Below are positions 53,239 through 61,160 of a stretch of DNA of 64,000 bases, piece by piece. The stretch is from UBA11524 sp963590165. GTDB lineage: Bacteria > Bacillota > Clostridia > Christensenellales > Aristaeellaceae. Position numbers and translations under genes: made by a program. Each line of letters starts with the position of its first letter. Positions within the stretch are counted from its first letter, which is position 1. The stretch lies in contig CAVANO010000031.1 in the NCBI GenBank assembly GCA_963590165.1, positions 51,682 to 115,681 of the forward strand, in the 5' to 3' direction. The notes beneath the pieces were generated by a model. It was not told the DNA's origin, did no database searches, and worked only from the letters and a program-made list of their open reading frames with translations.

Positions 53239-54996
53239 TCAATCAAATTTTTTGATAGAAATTTTCAAATGATGCGAAATTGCGGCAGGCGAAACGAATG
53301 TCAGCCGATATAATGTGCCTGGCCAGCTCTGCGCCATGCGCGCATCGGTGACGGGAATCTCCTCCACCGCAGGAAGGAGCGCCGGTTTGCTAGTCATTGC
53401 CGCATGTTTGAAGCGGATGATGTTTTTCTGCACCTCCGGCTTTTCGCGTGCCATCAAGACGAATGTCACCGTTTCGGGCGATTGCAGCGTAATATCATCC
53501 GTGAGTTGTACGCCATCCTCTGCAACGATTGCTGTGCGCCTTGCTGACAGGACGCCTGCCTCCGCGGGATACGCGCCTGCCATATCCAAAGACGCACCGT
53601 TTTCCAATGGGCAGAAGTCCTTTGCAGCATATTGGATGCCTTCATGCTGCTCATACGCGCCAATCATCGGGACAGAATGATACATGCTCCGGCAGTTCCA
53701 CAGCGTATAGCGTGCGTCGGAGAACGTCTTTGCCGTGTAGCACAGATTGCCGGCATCGATGAGAATCGGATGTTCCCCTGCGTACACCATCAGCGTACCG
53801 ACATCGTTGTGATTGTGGCTTTCGCCGTTGTTGCCGCCCTTGATGCACAGCGTGAATCCGCCCTTCGTCACGATGCGCACCTGCAAATCCGGCAGGAGGA
53901 CATCCCTGCGGATTGCCGCCGTGCTGACGCCTTCTCCCGCCTTGTGGAACAGCCGCTGGAGCATGCGCGAAAGGTGCGGCACATCAGATACGCTGTCCGT
54001 AACGTGTCCGCGGAGCTGCTTCCCCATCTGCCGGAGCGCTTCGTTATGCGTCAGCTCCCCTGCACGCTGCAGCCGTTCGCCGTACATGACCGGACGTGCA
54101 TCGCAGTCAGCAAAATTCACGAAATAGCCGCCGCCGAGATTCATCTTCAGTGGAAATTCCAGCATATTGCGCAGTTTCTCGTTGTCCCAAAGCGACAGCC
54201 CCGCTTCATCGAGCAGCTCCAGGCAGTCCAGCAGGCTGCCGGAAGCCATGTTCCAGTACGCTACGCCCTCGTCGCAGCCGCCGTCCGCCGGAATACAGCG
54301 CAGATACGCGTCCAGCATGACGCAGGCGCGGCGATACAGCGGAATCGGGTCATCCAGCAGCGTCCGAGCGGCAAACATCACGTTAGACACAATCCATGGC
54401 GTCCAGTTACACAAATCCTTCCGCGTGAAGCCCATCCACCAGTCCGTATTGCGCGTCATGAACGGCAATAAAATGCGGCGGTCGATTTCACGCTGAACAC
54501 GCGCCGAAAGCGACTTTTCGAGCGCATCGCCCAGAATCGACAGCGTGAACGCGAGAATCATGCCCGTCTGTGCAGCAAAGAGGTCGAGCGTCGGCGCTTC
54601 CTCGGTCGGGAACGGATGCTCCTTTGTCAGCCCGATATGTGCACTGATTGCCCATGTTGTTTCCTCGCAGATGCACCACAGTCCGTCCTCCACCTGCGGC
54701 ATGTCCGTCATTTCGCCGCTCATCGCTACCGACATCATCGCAGCAATCAGCCTCCGACGGCGCGCAAAGTACGGGTTCTCGCAGCGGCTGCGGCTGAACG
54801 TGCGCACAAACGCGGCATAATCGCTCAGCAGCAGCATCGGGTACGGCTGATTCTGCCATGCCTGCACATACGCAGTCAGGTCGGCGCTGTCAGCCTCATC
54901 GATGCCTTCCCATGCCTTGCGGTCGGACAGCGGCGGAAAAAGCGGCTTTCTGTCCTTCGGCAGTGCATGAAGGCACAGTGCCTTTTCTGTCAGCAT
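53239..54996 (-). CDS. Heparinase II/III family protein
   Basis: A 585-residue polysaccharide-lyase-like protein with an N-terminal alpha/alpha toroid (about 1-360; KDLCNWTPWIVSNVM, ADGGCDEGVAYWNMA) and a C-terminal beta domain beginning about 375 (GGNNGESHNHNDVGTLMVY, the family signature with catalytic His). No signal peptide, so it should act on imported unsaturated or acidic oligosaccharides. The start has GAGGAATC upstream and overlaps the YczE-like gene by 7 bp. The specific uronic acid substrate is not clear. Confidence 0.93.
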   Translation of the reverse strand: MLTEKALCLHALPKDRKPLFPPLSDRKAWEGIDEADSADLTAYVQAWQNQPYPMLLLSDYAAFVRTFSRSRCENPYFARRRRLIAAMMSVAMSGEMTDMPQVEDGLWCICEETTWAISAHIGLTKEHPFPTEEAPTLDLFAAQTGMILAFTLSILGDALEKSLSARVQREIDRRILLPFMTRNTDWWMGFTRKDLCNWTPWIVSNVMFAARTLLDDPIPLYRRACVMLDAYLRCIPADGGCDEGVAYWNMASGSLLDCLELLDEAGLSLWDNEKLRNMLEFPLKMNLGGGYFVNFADCDARPVMYGERLQRAGELTHNEALRQMGKQLRGHVTDSVSDVPHLSRMLQRLFHKAGEGVSTAAIRRDVLLPDLQVRIVTKGGFTLCIKGGNNGESHNHNDVGTLMVYAGEHPILIDAGNLCYTAKTFSDARYTLWNCRSMYHSVPMIGAYEQHEGIQYAAKDFCPLENGASLDMAGAYPAEAGVLSARRTAIVAEDGVQLTDDITLQSPETVTFVLMAREKPEVQKNIIRFKHAAMTSKPALLPAVEEIPVTDARMAQSWPGTLYRLTFVSPAAISHHLKISIKKFD

Positions 54997-55661
54997 GTTT
55001 TCGATTCCTCCTCGATAAAGAGCGGACGGAATTTCTTTGAAATTGCACCGATAATCGGTCCCAAACAGAAGCCGGTGACAAGCGTCACGACCCCGACCGT
55101 GCTGCCAAGCAAATAACCAATGGAAAGCGCCATGATATCATAGAACATGCGGATGACGGCAAACGGCACCTTCTTTACATACTTCGAAATAATCTGCGGA
55201 ATGGCATCATACGGCGCCGTCCCAAGCTCGACAATCATATAGAAGGACACGACGATCATGAACACCGCCAGCGTCGGGACAAGCCAGCAGATGCGCACAG
55301 CCATCGTCAGCGAATCCGGCTGAAGAATGTTCAGGGCATCAAAGATGACGTCGAACAGATCCTTTGCATAGCCGACAATCACCATGTTGGCAATCGAACC
55401 GATGCCGATGACCTTCCATTGGCGGCAGGCGAGAATAATCAGCAACAGAAAAGTATTGAACAGCACCTGATACGTCCCGAACTGAATGCCCAGCTTCCGT
55501 GAAGCACCCAGATTCATCACCGATGACGGGTCTGTCCCGAAGCCGATGCGGTCAAACACCGCAACGCACGTGCCCATGATGGTAACGCTCAGCAGCAGAA
55601 CAATTGTCCGCCTGACCATCCTCGGCTGGCAGAACAGGTGACGCAGAATTTTCCGAAGCAT
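54990..55661 (-). CDS. YczE/YitT-like membrane protein
   Basis: A 223-residue integral membrane protein with about five helices, first about 15-35, then about 55, 80, 120 and 160-190. FGTDPSSVMNLGASRKLGI (about 39-57) and ELGTAPYDAIPQIISKY (about 143-159) are typical of the YczE/YyaS family. Function unknown in most bacteria. The start at 55661 follows GGAGGAG; the codons before it are that site. First gene of an operon with heparinase and the Ig-like protein. Confidence 0.9.
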   Translation of the reverse strand: MLRKILRHLFCQPRMVRRTIVLLLSVTIMGTCVAVFDRIGFGTDPSSVMNLGASRKLGIQFGTYQVLFNTFLLLIILACRQWKVIGIGSIANMVIVGYAKDLFDVIFDALNILQPDSLTMAVRICWLVPTLAVFMIVVSFYMIVELGTAPYDAIPQIISKYVKKVPFAVIRMFYDIMALSIGYLLGSTVGVVTLVTGFCLGPIIGAISKKFRPLFIEEESKTC

Positions 55662-55742
55662 GGAACTCCTCCTCATCTCATTGCAAGACCTATGCCATCA
55701 TATCACAAACGCACCATGAAAGAAAGTGTTACATTTCACAAT

Positions 55743-55771
55743 TTGACATTGCCCCGCAAATGCGGTATGAT
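55743..55771 (+). promoter_or_regulatory. Promoter of the small secreted protein gene
   Basis: TTGACA (55743-55748), 17 bp, TATGAT (55766-55771), about 20 bp before the start, so the leader is very short. Confidence 0.9.
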
Positions 55772-55792
55772 GAGCATGGAGGTGCTTATTTG

Positions 55793-56371
55793 ATGCGTCA
55801 TGCTGCTTTTGATCTGAGCCTGCTGCTCATTGCCGCTTTGCTTTTTTCTGCTTTTGCCTTTGCTGAGGACATTGCCACCTCGTCCGACACATCTGCTGAT
55901 CCCACCGCAACACCTGTCCTGACTGAGGTGCCTGCGGATGCGCTGCTCCCCTTTTCACTGACTCTGCCTGACGATGCATCCGTCGAGCTAACCGATGGGA
56001 GAACCGTGCTTGTGTCCGGCGGCGCACGTGTTGTAGCGATGGTGATTGCCCGCACGCCCGATGAAGACCCGGAAAACACCCTTCCCGAGCTCATGAACCA
56101 GTTCGATGCAAACACCGATGAACTGATTGAATTCATTGCAGAGGACGGTTTCCACATTCTCGGCGGTGTGGTCACAGATGCTTTCGGCGAGGGCGATGAC
56201 AAAATCACCGTGATGGTGCTTGCGGACACCGGCGACCTGCTCATCCTCTCCGGCTATCACCTTGAAAAGAATCATCAGGCGCTCTGCACGTTCCTGACCG
56301 ACCTGCTGTCCCGCGTTACCATGGACGGAGTGCATGTCTATGTGCCTGATGCGGCCATGACGGCGGATTAA
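55793..56371 (+). CDS. Small secreted protein, function unknown
   Basis: A 192-residue exported protein. The start at 55793 has GGAGG nine bases upstream (an ATG at 55760 overlaps the promoter). Signal peptide about 1-23 (AFA-ED), then a Thr/Asp/Pro-rich spacer and a mixed alpha/beta domain (LPFSLTLPDDASVEL, MVIARTPDEDPENTLPELM, DDKITVMVLADTGDLLIL). Resembles secreted proteins of unknown role in Clostridia; no family assigned. Monocistronic with a bidirectional terminator. Confidence 0.85.
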   Translation: MRHAAFDLSLLLIAALLFSAFAFAEDIATSSDTSADPTATPVLTEVPADALLPFSLTLPDDASVELTDGRTVLVSGGARVVAMVIARTPDEDPENTLPELMNQFDANTDELIEFIAEDGFHILGGVVTDAFGEGDDKITVMVLADTGDLLILSGYHLEKNHQALCTFLTDLLSRVTMDGVHVYVPDAAMTAD

Positions 56372-56385
56372 TCTGCTCTGCAAAA

Positions 56386-56424
56386 CAAAGGCGCTCCATC
56401 CTGCTCAGGACAGAGCGCCTTTTC
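56386..56424. terminator. Bidirectional terminator
   Basis: AAAGGCGCTC pairs with GAGCGCCTTT around 16 bases, T runs outward on both strands. It ends the small secreted protein gene and the convergent GH31 gene. Confidence 0.93.
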
Positions 56425-56434
56425 TGATGCTATC

Positions 56435-58678
56435 TTACTTGTGCACAACAACTGTGTACGGCTTCGTAGCGTCGGTTTCGACAACTGCCTGACCGTCCTT
56501 CATTGTGACGGTGAACGTCGCGGCAGTGTTGCCCTTGGTGTCCGGGATTTCCACCGTTGCGCTTTCGCCGTCCTCCAGCTGATAGACGTGCAGTTCCAGC
56601 CCATCGAGGTAGTCATAATCCGGACGATTGTCGCACGCGCCGATGGGCAGCACCGTGCCCGGGCGAACCATCAGCGGCAAGGACATGAAGTCATGAATCT
56701 CCGTCTGCCAGTGACCGCCCTCGACCTTGGTATCATCCAGCAGGGACGTCCAGGTGCCTTCCGGCAGATAGTACTGCACTTCACCATCCTTGCGGAAAAT
56801 CGGCGCAACAAGCAGGCTGTCGCCCAGCATGTACTGGCGGTCGAGCATGTCGCAGGCAGGGTCATCAGGGAATTCCAGCATCATCGGGCGCATCATCGGC
56901 ACGCCGTCCACGTGCGCCTCAACCGCCTTGCCGTACAGATAAGGCATCAAGCGGCACTTGAGCTTGGTGAACTTGCGGCAGACATCGACGCTCTCCTCGT
57001 CAAAGAGCCACGGCACACGGTAGCTGCTCGAACCGTGCAGGCGGCTGTGAGAGGACAGCAGACCAAATTGCACCCAACGCTTGTAGACATCTGCCGGTGC
57101 GGTCGATTCGAAGCCGGAAATATCGTGAGTCCAGTAGCCGAAGCCGCTGTGACTCATGGACAGACCGGCACGGAGCGTTTCTGCCATGGACACATAGGAC
57201 GCGGAATTGTCGCCGCCCCAGTGCACAGGGAACTGCTGTCCGCCGACGGTCGCGCTGCGGGCAAACAGAATCGCCTCGCCTTCGCCCTTGCGATCCTTAA
57301 CGACGTTGAACACGACCTGATTATAAAGATAGGTATAGTAGTTATGCATGTAAAGCGGATCGCTGCCGTCAAACCACGCGATATCGCGCACCGGAATCCG
57401 CTCGCCGAAGTCCGTCTTGAAGCAGTCAACGCCCATGTCCATCAGCTTGTAGAGATACGACGCATACCACTTGCAGGCATCCGGATTCGTGAAGTCGACA
57501 ATCGCCATGCCTGCCTGCCACATGTCCGTCTGGAACAGGCTGCCGTCCGTCTTCTTGAGCAGATAGCCGTTCTTCATGCCCTCGGCGAACAGCGGCGATG
57601 CCTGTCCGATGTACGGGTTAATCCAGCAGCAGATGTGCAGCCCCTTGTCGTGATAGCGCTTGAGCATGCCGACCGGGTCGGGGAACGTGTCATGATCCCA
57701 CTCAAAGTCGCACCAGTTGTAGCCGCGCATCCAGTAGCAGTCAAAGTGGAACACGGACAGCGGAATATCACGCTGCGCCATGCCGTCGATAAAGGAAGAG
57801 GTCGTCTTTTCATCATAATTCGTGGTGAAGGACGTGGACAGCCACAGACCGAACGACCACGCCGGCACGAGCGCCGGACGGCCGGTCAGCGCGGTGTAGC
57901 GTTCCAGCGTATCCTTGGGCGTGCCGCCGTAAATCACGTCGTACACCATCGTTTCGCCCTCGTGCGAGAACTGCACGCGTTCGACCTTCTCCGTCGCAAC
58001 CTCGAAGGACACGTCGCTGCTGTTCTCCACCAGCACGCCGTAACCGCGGTTGGTCATGTAGAACGGAATGTTCTTGTATGCCAGCTCCGATGCCGTGCCG
58101 CCGTCCGCGTTCCACATGTCGACCGTCTGACCGTTCTTGACATATGCGCCAAAACGCTCGCCCAGACCATAGACGCATTCGCCGACATCCAGCATCAGGC
58201 TTTCGGACATGTACGACTGACCATGCGGCAGCAACGATGTAGGTGTGCCGTCCTTGCGAAGCGCACGACCCATGCCGCGCCAGCCGGATGTCGTCAGAAT
58301 GTGGTCGCCGACCATGTAGTCCACCGACCAGTTGTCGCCCTTGCTGACGCGTGCGGTCAGGTCGCCGGAAGTGAAATATGCGTAATCGTCATCCTCGCGG
58401 ATTTCGGGTGTCACATCCTCCTCGTACGTCGTGAACTTCGGATCCTTGCGCGGCGTGCCGGCGAAATGCGTCACCTGCACACGAATGATGTTCTTCCTCG
58501 GTGCGGTGAACACGACATCAAGCGAACCGCCGTCGAGAATGTCGCCGCGTGTGCGGACGGGACGACAGGCGCTGATGATGTGCAGTTCCTTATCAGACTT
58601 GATAACACGGACGGTCTTGGTGGCGTAGGACATGACGTAGTCCTGACGAATAACCCAGTAGCCCTGTGTAAAGCGCAT
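56435..58678 (-). CDS. GH31 alpha-xylosidase (YicI-like)
   Basis: A 747-residue glycoside hydrolase family 31 enzyme that should release alpha-xylose from xyloglucan oligosaccharides (isoprimeverose). The opening MRFTQGYWVIRQDY and overall length match YicI. Nucleophile Asp near residue 420 in CFKTDFGERIP, acid/base Asp near 487 in WGGDNSASY. No signal peptide. AGAGGAGG lies ten bases before the ATG. It follows the GH29 gene by 32 bp, so the two form an operon for fucosylated xyloglucan side chains (inference from the pair). Confidence 0.94.
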   Translation of the reverse strand: MRFTQGYWVIRQDYVMSYATKTVRVIKSDKELHIISACRPVRTRGDILDGGSLDVVFTAPRKNIIRVQVTHFAGTPRKDPKFTTYEEDVTPEIREDDDYAYFTSGDLTARVSKGDNWSVDYMVGDHILTTSGWRGMGRALRKDGTPTSLLPHGQSYMSESLMLDVGECVYGLGERFGAYVKNGQTVDMWNADGGTASELAYKNIPFYMTNRGYGVLVENSSDVSFEVATEKVERVQFSHEGETMVYDVIYGGTPKDTLERYTALTGRPALVPAWSFGLWLSTSFTTNYDEKTTSSFIDGMAQRDIPLSVFHFDCYWMRGYNWCDFEWDHDTFPDPVGMLKRYHDKGLHICCWINPYIGQASPLFAEGMKNGYLLKKTDGSLFQTDMWQAGMAIVDFTNPDACKWYASYLYKLMDMGVDCFKTDFGERIPVRDIAWFDGSDPLYMHNYYTYLYNQVVFNVVKDRKGEGEAILFARSATVGGQQFPVHWGGDNSASYVSMAETLRAGLSMSHSGFGYWTHDISGFESTAPADVYKRWVQFGLLSSHSRLHGSSSYRVPWLFDEESVDVCRKFTKLKCRLMPYLYGKAVEAHVDGVPMMRPMMLEFPDDPACDMLDRQYMLGDSLLVAPIFRKDGEVQYYLPEGTWTSLLDDTKVEGGHWQTEIHDFMSLPLMVRPGTVLPIGACDNRPDYDYLDGLELHVYQLEDGESATVEIPDTKGNTAATFTVTMKDGQAVVETDATKPYTVVVHK

Positions 58679-58710
58679 GATGATGTTCCTCCTCTAACTT
58701 TTTGCTTCCG

Positions 58711-60186
58711 TTAGTCTGTAATGATTTTGACAACAACCGGCATGTCCGAGCGGTAATCGCCCATATCGACATGCAGTGCCTCGCTGTCGCGCGTCCATGT
58801 CACCCCGTGCGGGCATCCCAGCACCTCCACTTGCCGGATGATGCCGTGCCAAAGCGGCAGGCTGCTTGCGTCCGCCTCACGCAGCGACTTGATCTGCATC
58901 TTGCCGTCCTCCGGGCAGACAAGGCACGCCGCATACACATTGCCGCCGCGGCAGGTAAAGCGGAAGTCCTCGCTGGTGAAGTTGCGGCTCTGCGCATCGG
59001 CGAATTGCCCTTCCTGAATGTGAGTCGGACCCTCCTGTGCAATCCGCCACAGCCCTGTACCGTGGATGCACTCGTTGTTGACCTTCATCCAGTCACGCAT
59101 CGCGTGCAGGATTTCAAGGTCTTTGTCCGACAGCGTGCCGTCCGGCTTCGGGCCGAAATTCAGCAGCAGGCGCCCGTTCTTGCTCACGACGTCGAGCAAA
59201 TCCCAGATGACCTCGCGCGGCTCCTTGTACTTCGCACGTGCCGGATCTTTTGAGTAGCACCAGCTTCCACGCATGACGGACGTATCCGACTGCCACAGGA
59301 ACGGCTTTGCCTCAGCGAACTGACCGCGCTCGATATCCGGCACGCCGATGCCGAACGGGAATGCATCGTGCTTGTAGTTGATGACGCAGCCGCCGCGGTC
59401 TTCCATAACATTGAAATAGTATGCCGCGAAACGCCGCAGGTACGGCTTGACAGCGGCATGCTGAATCCACCAGTCGAAATACATGATGCGCGGATGATAC
59501 CGGTCGACAATCTCGCAGCAGCGCAGCAGCCAGTCCGTCAGGAACTCGTCCGACGGTGCCGGTTCGGAGAACAAATCCTGATTGCCTCTCTCCGGCATCG
59601 CAGGCCACGCGTAGTCGCCCGGCTTGAGCGGCTGCTTGATGTCGCTGTCAAACTCCAGCGCTTGGCTGAGGAACCACCAGTGCTCCACACGGTGGCTCGA
59701 CGCGCCGAGCGTCATGCCGGCACGGTCTGCTTCGCGGAGCAGGTCGCCCATGATATCCCGATGCGGTCCCATTTCCATGGCATTCCAGTGGGACAGCTCG
59801 CTTTCGTAGTTCTGGAAACCGTCATGGTGCTCCGCAACCGGCACGATGTAATCCGCACCGGCATCCATGAATTCCTTCACCCACGCTTGCGGCTCAAATT
59901 TCTCCATCCTGAACTGCGGAATGAAGTCTTTGAATCCAAAGTCCTTGTGTGCGCCGTAGGTTGCCAGATGATACTCATATTCCGGCGTCCCCTGAATGTA
60001 CATGTTTCTCGCATACCAGTCATGATATGCCGGCACGGAGAACACGCCCCAGTGCAGGAAGATGCCGAGCCGCTTTTCCCGATACCAGTCCGGCACGGGA
60101 TGCTGACTCAGCGATTCCCATGTCGGCTGATACGTTCCTGACGCGTTCCGCGCATCAATCTCCTGCAGATACCGTTGTCTGTCCAT
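58711..60186 (-). CDS. GH29 alpha-L-fucosidase, second copy
   Basis: A 491-residue GH29 enzyme, cytoplasmic (no signal peptide). Conserved stretches: EKRLGIFLHWGVFSVPAY (about 38-55), VPVAEHHDGFQNYES (about 116-130), and RIMYFDWW with the likely nucleophile Asp near 236. A C-terminal beta-sandwich ends the protein. It differs from the other fucosidase at 7.4 kb in length and sequence, so linkage specificity may differ. AAAGGAG lies six bases upstream. First gene of an operon with the alpha-xylosidase. Confidence 0.93.
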   Translation of the reverse strand: MDRQRYLQEIDARNASGTYQPTWESLSQHPVPDWYREKRLGIFLHWGVFSVPAYHDWYARNMYIQGTPEYEYHLATYGAHKDFGFKDFIPQFRMEKFEPQAWVKEFMDAGADYIVPVAEHHDGFQNYESELSHWNAMEMGPHRDIMGDLLREADRAGMTLGASSHRVEHWWFLSQALEFDSDIKQPLKPGDYAWPAMPERGNQDLFSEPAPSDEFLTDWLLRCCEIVDRYHPRIMYFDWWIQHAAVKPYLRRFAAYYFNVMEDRGGCVINYKHDAFPFGIGVPDIERGQFAEAKPFLWQSDTSVMRGSWCYSKDPARAKYKEPREVIWDLLDVVSKNGRLLLNFGPKPDGTLSDKDLEILHAMRDWMKVNNECIHGTGLWRIAQEGPTHIQEGQFADAQSRNFTSEDFRFTCRGGNVYAACLVCPEDGKMQIKSLREADASSLPLWHGIIRQVEVLGCPHGVTWTRDSEALHVDMGDYRSDMPVVVKIITD

Positions 60187-60485
60187 TTCAATCTCCTTTC
60201 CTGCCGAAAAGAATGATTTCCCTGTATGAAGGAATTAGTACGACAAACGAGTGAAAAATCCTTGCGGAAATTCTCCGAAAAGGAACGAAATTTTTGCGAA
60301 AACATGCTCAGACCCTATGCAAAAAACGTTTTCGCGTTGTGCGCGAGGTTGAGCTTCCTCCCCACCCTATCCAAAGGATCGCTTCCGGACTCCGCAAGGG
60401 ACAAAAAAGGAACAAAAAAAGGGACGAAGTCCCCCTCTTGACCCGTTTCGCGATGGAGCAACAAAGAATTCATGGCGTTTTTTTG
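60187..60485. other. Regulatory intergenic region upstream of GH29 and greA
   Basis: No ORF of interest. Contains several TTTTCG/CGAAAA half-sites, an AAAACGTTTT palindrome (60323-60332) that resembles a LacI-type or catabolite operator and a GGGACGAAGTCCC repeat (60421-60433). No clear minus promoter for GH29 was found. Confidence 0.55.
60421..60433. repeat. Dispersed 13-bp hairpin repeat, copy 3
   Basis: GGGACGAAGTCCC, identical (reverse complement) to the copies at 41987 and 44492; flanked by CTTGACCC as at the rhamnose locus. Confidence 0.75.
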
Positions 60486-60514
60486 TTGACAGTTGCCGGA
60501 AAAGAAAGTATAAT
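60486..60514 (+). promoter_or_regulatory. Perfect consensus promoter of greA
   Basis: TTGACA (60486-60491), 17-bp spacer, TATAAT (60509-60514). About 120 nt of leader follow. Confidence 0.92.
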
Positions 60515-60548
60515 GGAACATGGTATACACCAAGCATTTTGGATGCTC

Positions 60549-60602
60549 GCACCCGGTTTTCGGCGGTCTTTTCCGCTGTCGATCCTCTCCGGGTGCTTCT
60601 TT
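60549..60602 (+). promoter_or_regulatory. Terminator-like hairpin in the greA leader
   Basis: GCACCCGG (60549-60556) pairs with CCGGGTGC (60589-60596), with CGGCGG/CCGCTG nested inside, followed by TTCTTT. Could cause early termination before greA; the T tract is imperfect. Confidence 0.7.
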
Positions 60603-60641
60603 GCGGCTCATCGCCGCGCACATGGAAAGGAGCTGGGACGC

Positions 60642-61127
60642 ATGGCTGAAGAAAAACATAATATAATGACAGCCGAATCTCTCCACAAGCTGCAGGAGCG
60701 CTACGATTACCTGCTGAATGTCAAGCGCAAGGAGATCGTCACCGCAATCGAAATCGCACGCGGCTTCGGCGACTTGTCTGAAAACGCAGAATACACGGAA
60801 GCTCGTAACGATCAGGCGAAGAACGAGGCCGAAATCACGCGCTTGAAGGCGTTGATTGAAAGCGCGGAGGTGGTTGACGAGAGCGATCTGTCCACTGACC
60901 GCGTATCTGTCGGCATCACGGTTCGCTATGAGAATGTCGAATCCGGCGCACAGTCCGAGTATGGTATTGTCGGTGCAGGCGCGGACGAGGCGGATCCCGA
61001 CGAAGGGCGCATCTCCACGGACTGCCCCATCGGTGCGGCACTGCTGGGCAAGACGGTCGGCGACATCGTCGACGTTGAGACGCCTCGCGGAATCATTCAG
61101 CTCCGCATTCTGGATATCCATCGGTAA
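60642..61127 (+). CDS. greA: Transcription elongation factor GreA
   Basis: A 161-residue factor that rescues back-tracked RNA polymerase. Coiled-coil N-terminus (about 1-75) with the acidic tip ARGFGDLSENAEYTEAR (about 36-52; the two catalytic acidic residues in DLSENAEY) and C-terminal FKBP-like domain (VGITVRYENVES...). The ORF begins earlier but GGAG and spacing fix 60642. It lies 33 bp before lysS, the Firmicutes-wide order. Confidence 0.96.
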   Translation: MAEEKHNIMTAESLHKLQERYDYLLNVKRKEIVTAIEIARGFGDLSENAEYTEARNDQAKNEAEITRLKALIESAEVVDESDLSTDRVSVGITVRYENVESGAQSEYGIVGAGADEADPDEGRISTDCPIGAALLGKTVGDIVDVETPRGIIQLRILDIHR

Positions 61128-61160
61128 ATCTATATTTTGACACAGGAGTGGACACCCATC

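Noticed and set aside
51060..53255. A 731-codon frame antisense to the Ig-like repeat gene
   Set aside because: Arg/Asp/His-rich shadow of the real gene, which has signal peptide, repeats and ribosome site.
56441..58714. A 757-codon open frame antisense to the GH31 gene
   Set aside because: It is the mirror of a GC-rich coding frame; no ribosome site, low-complexity His/Arg/Val composition, and no family resemblance. The GH31 frame has clear catalytic motifs.
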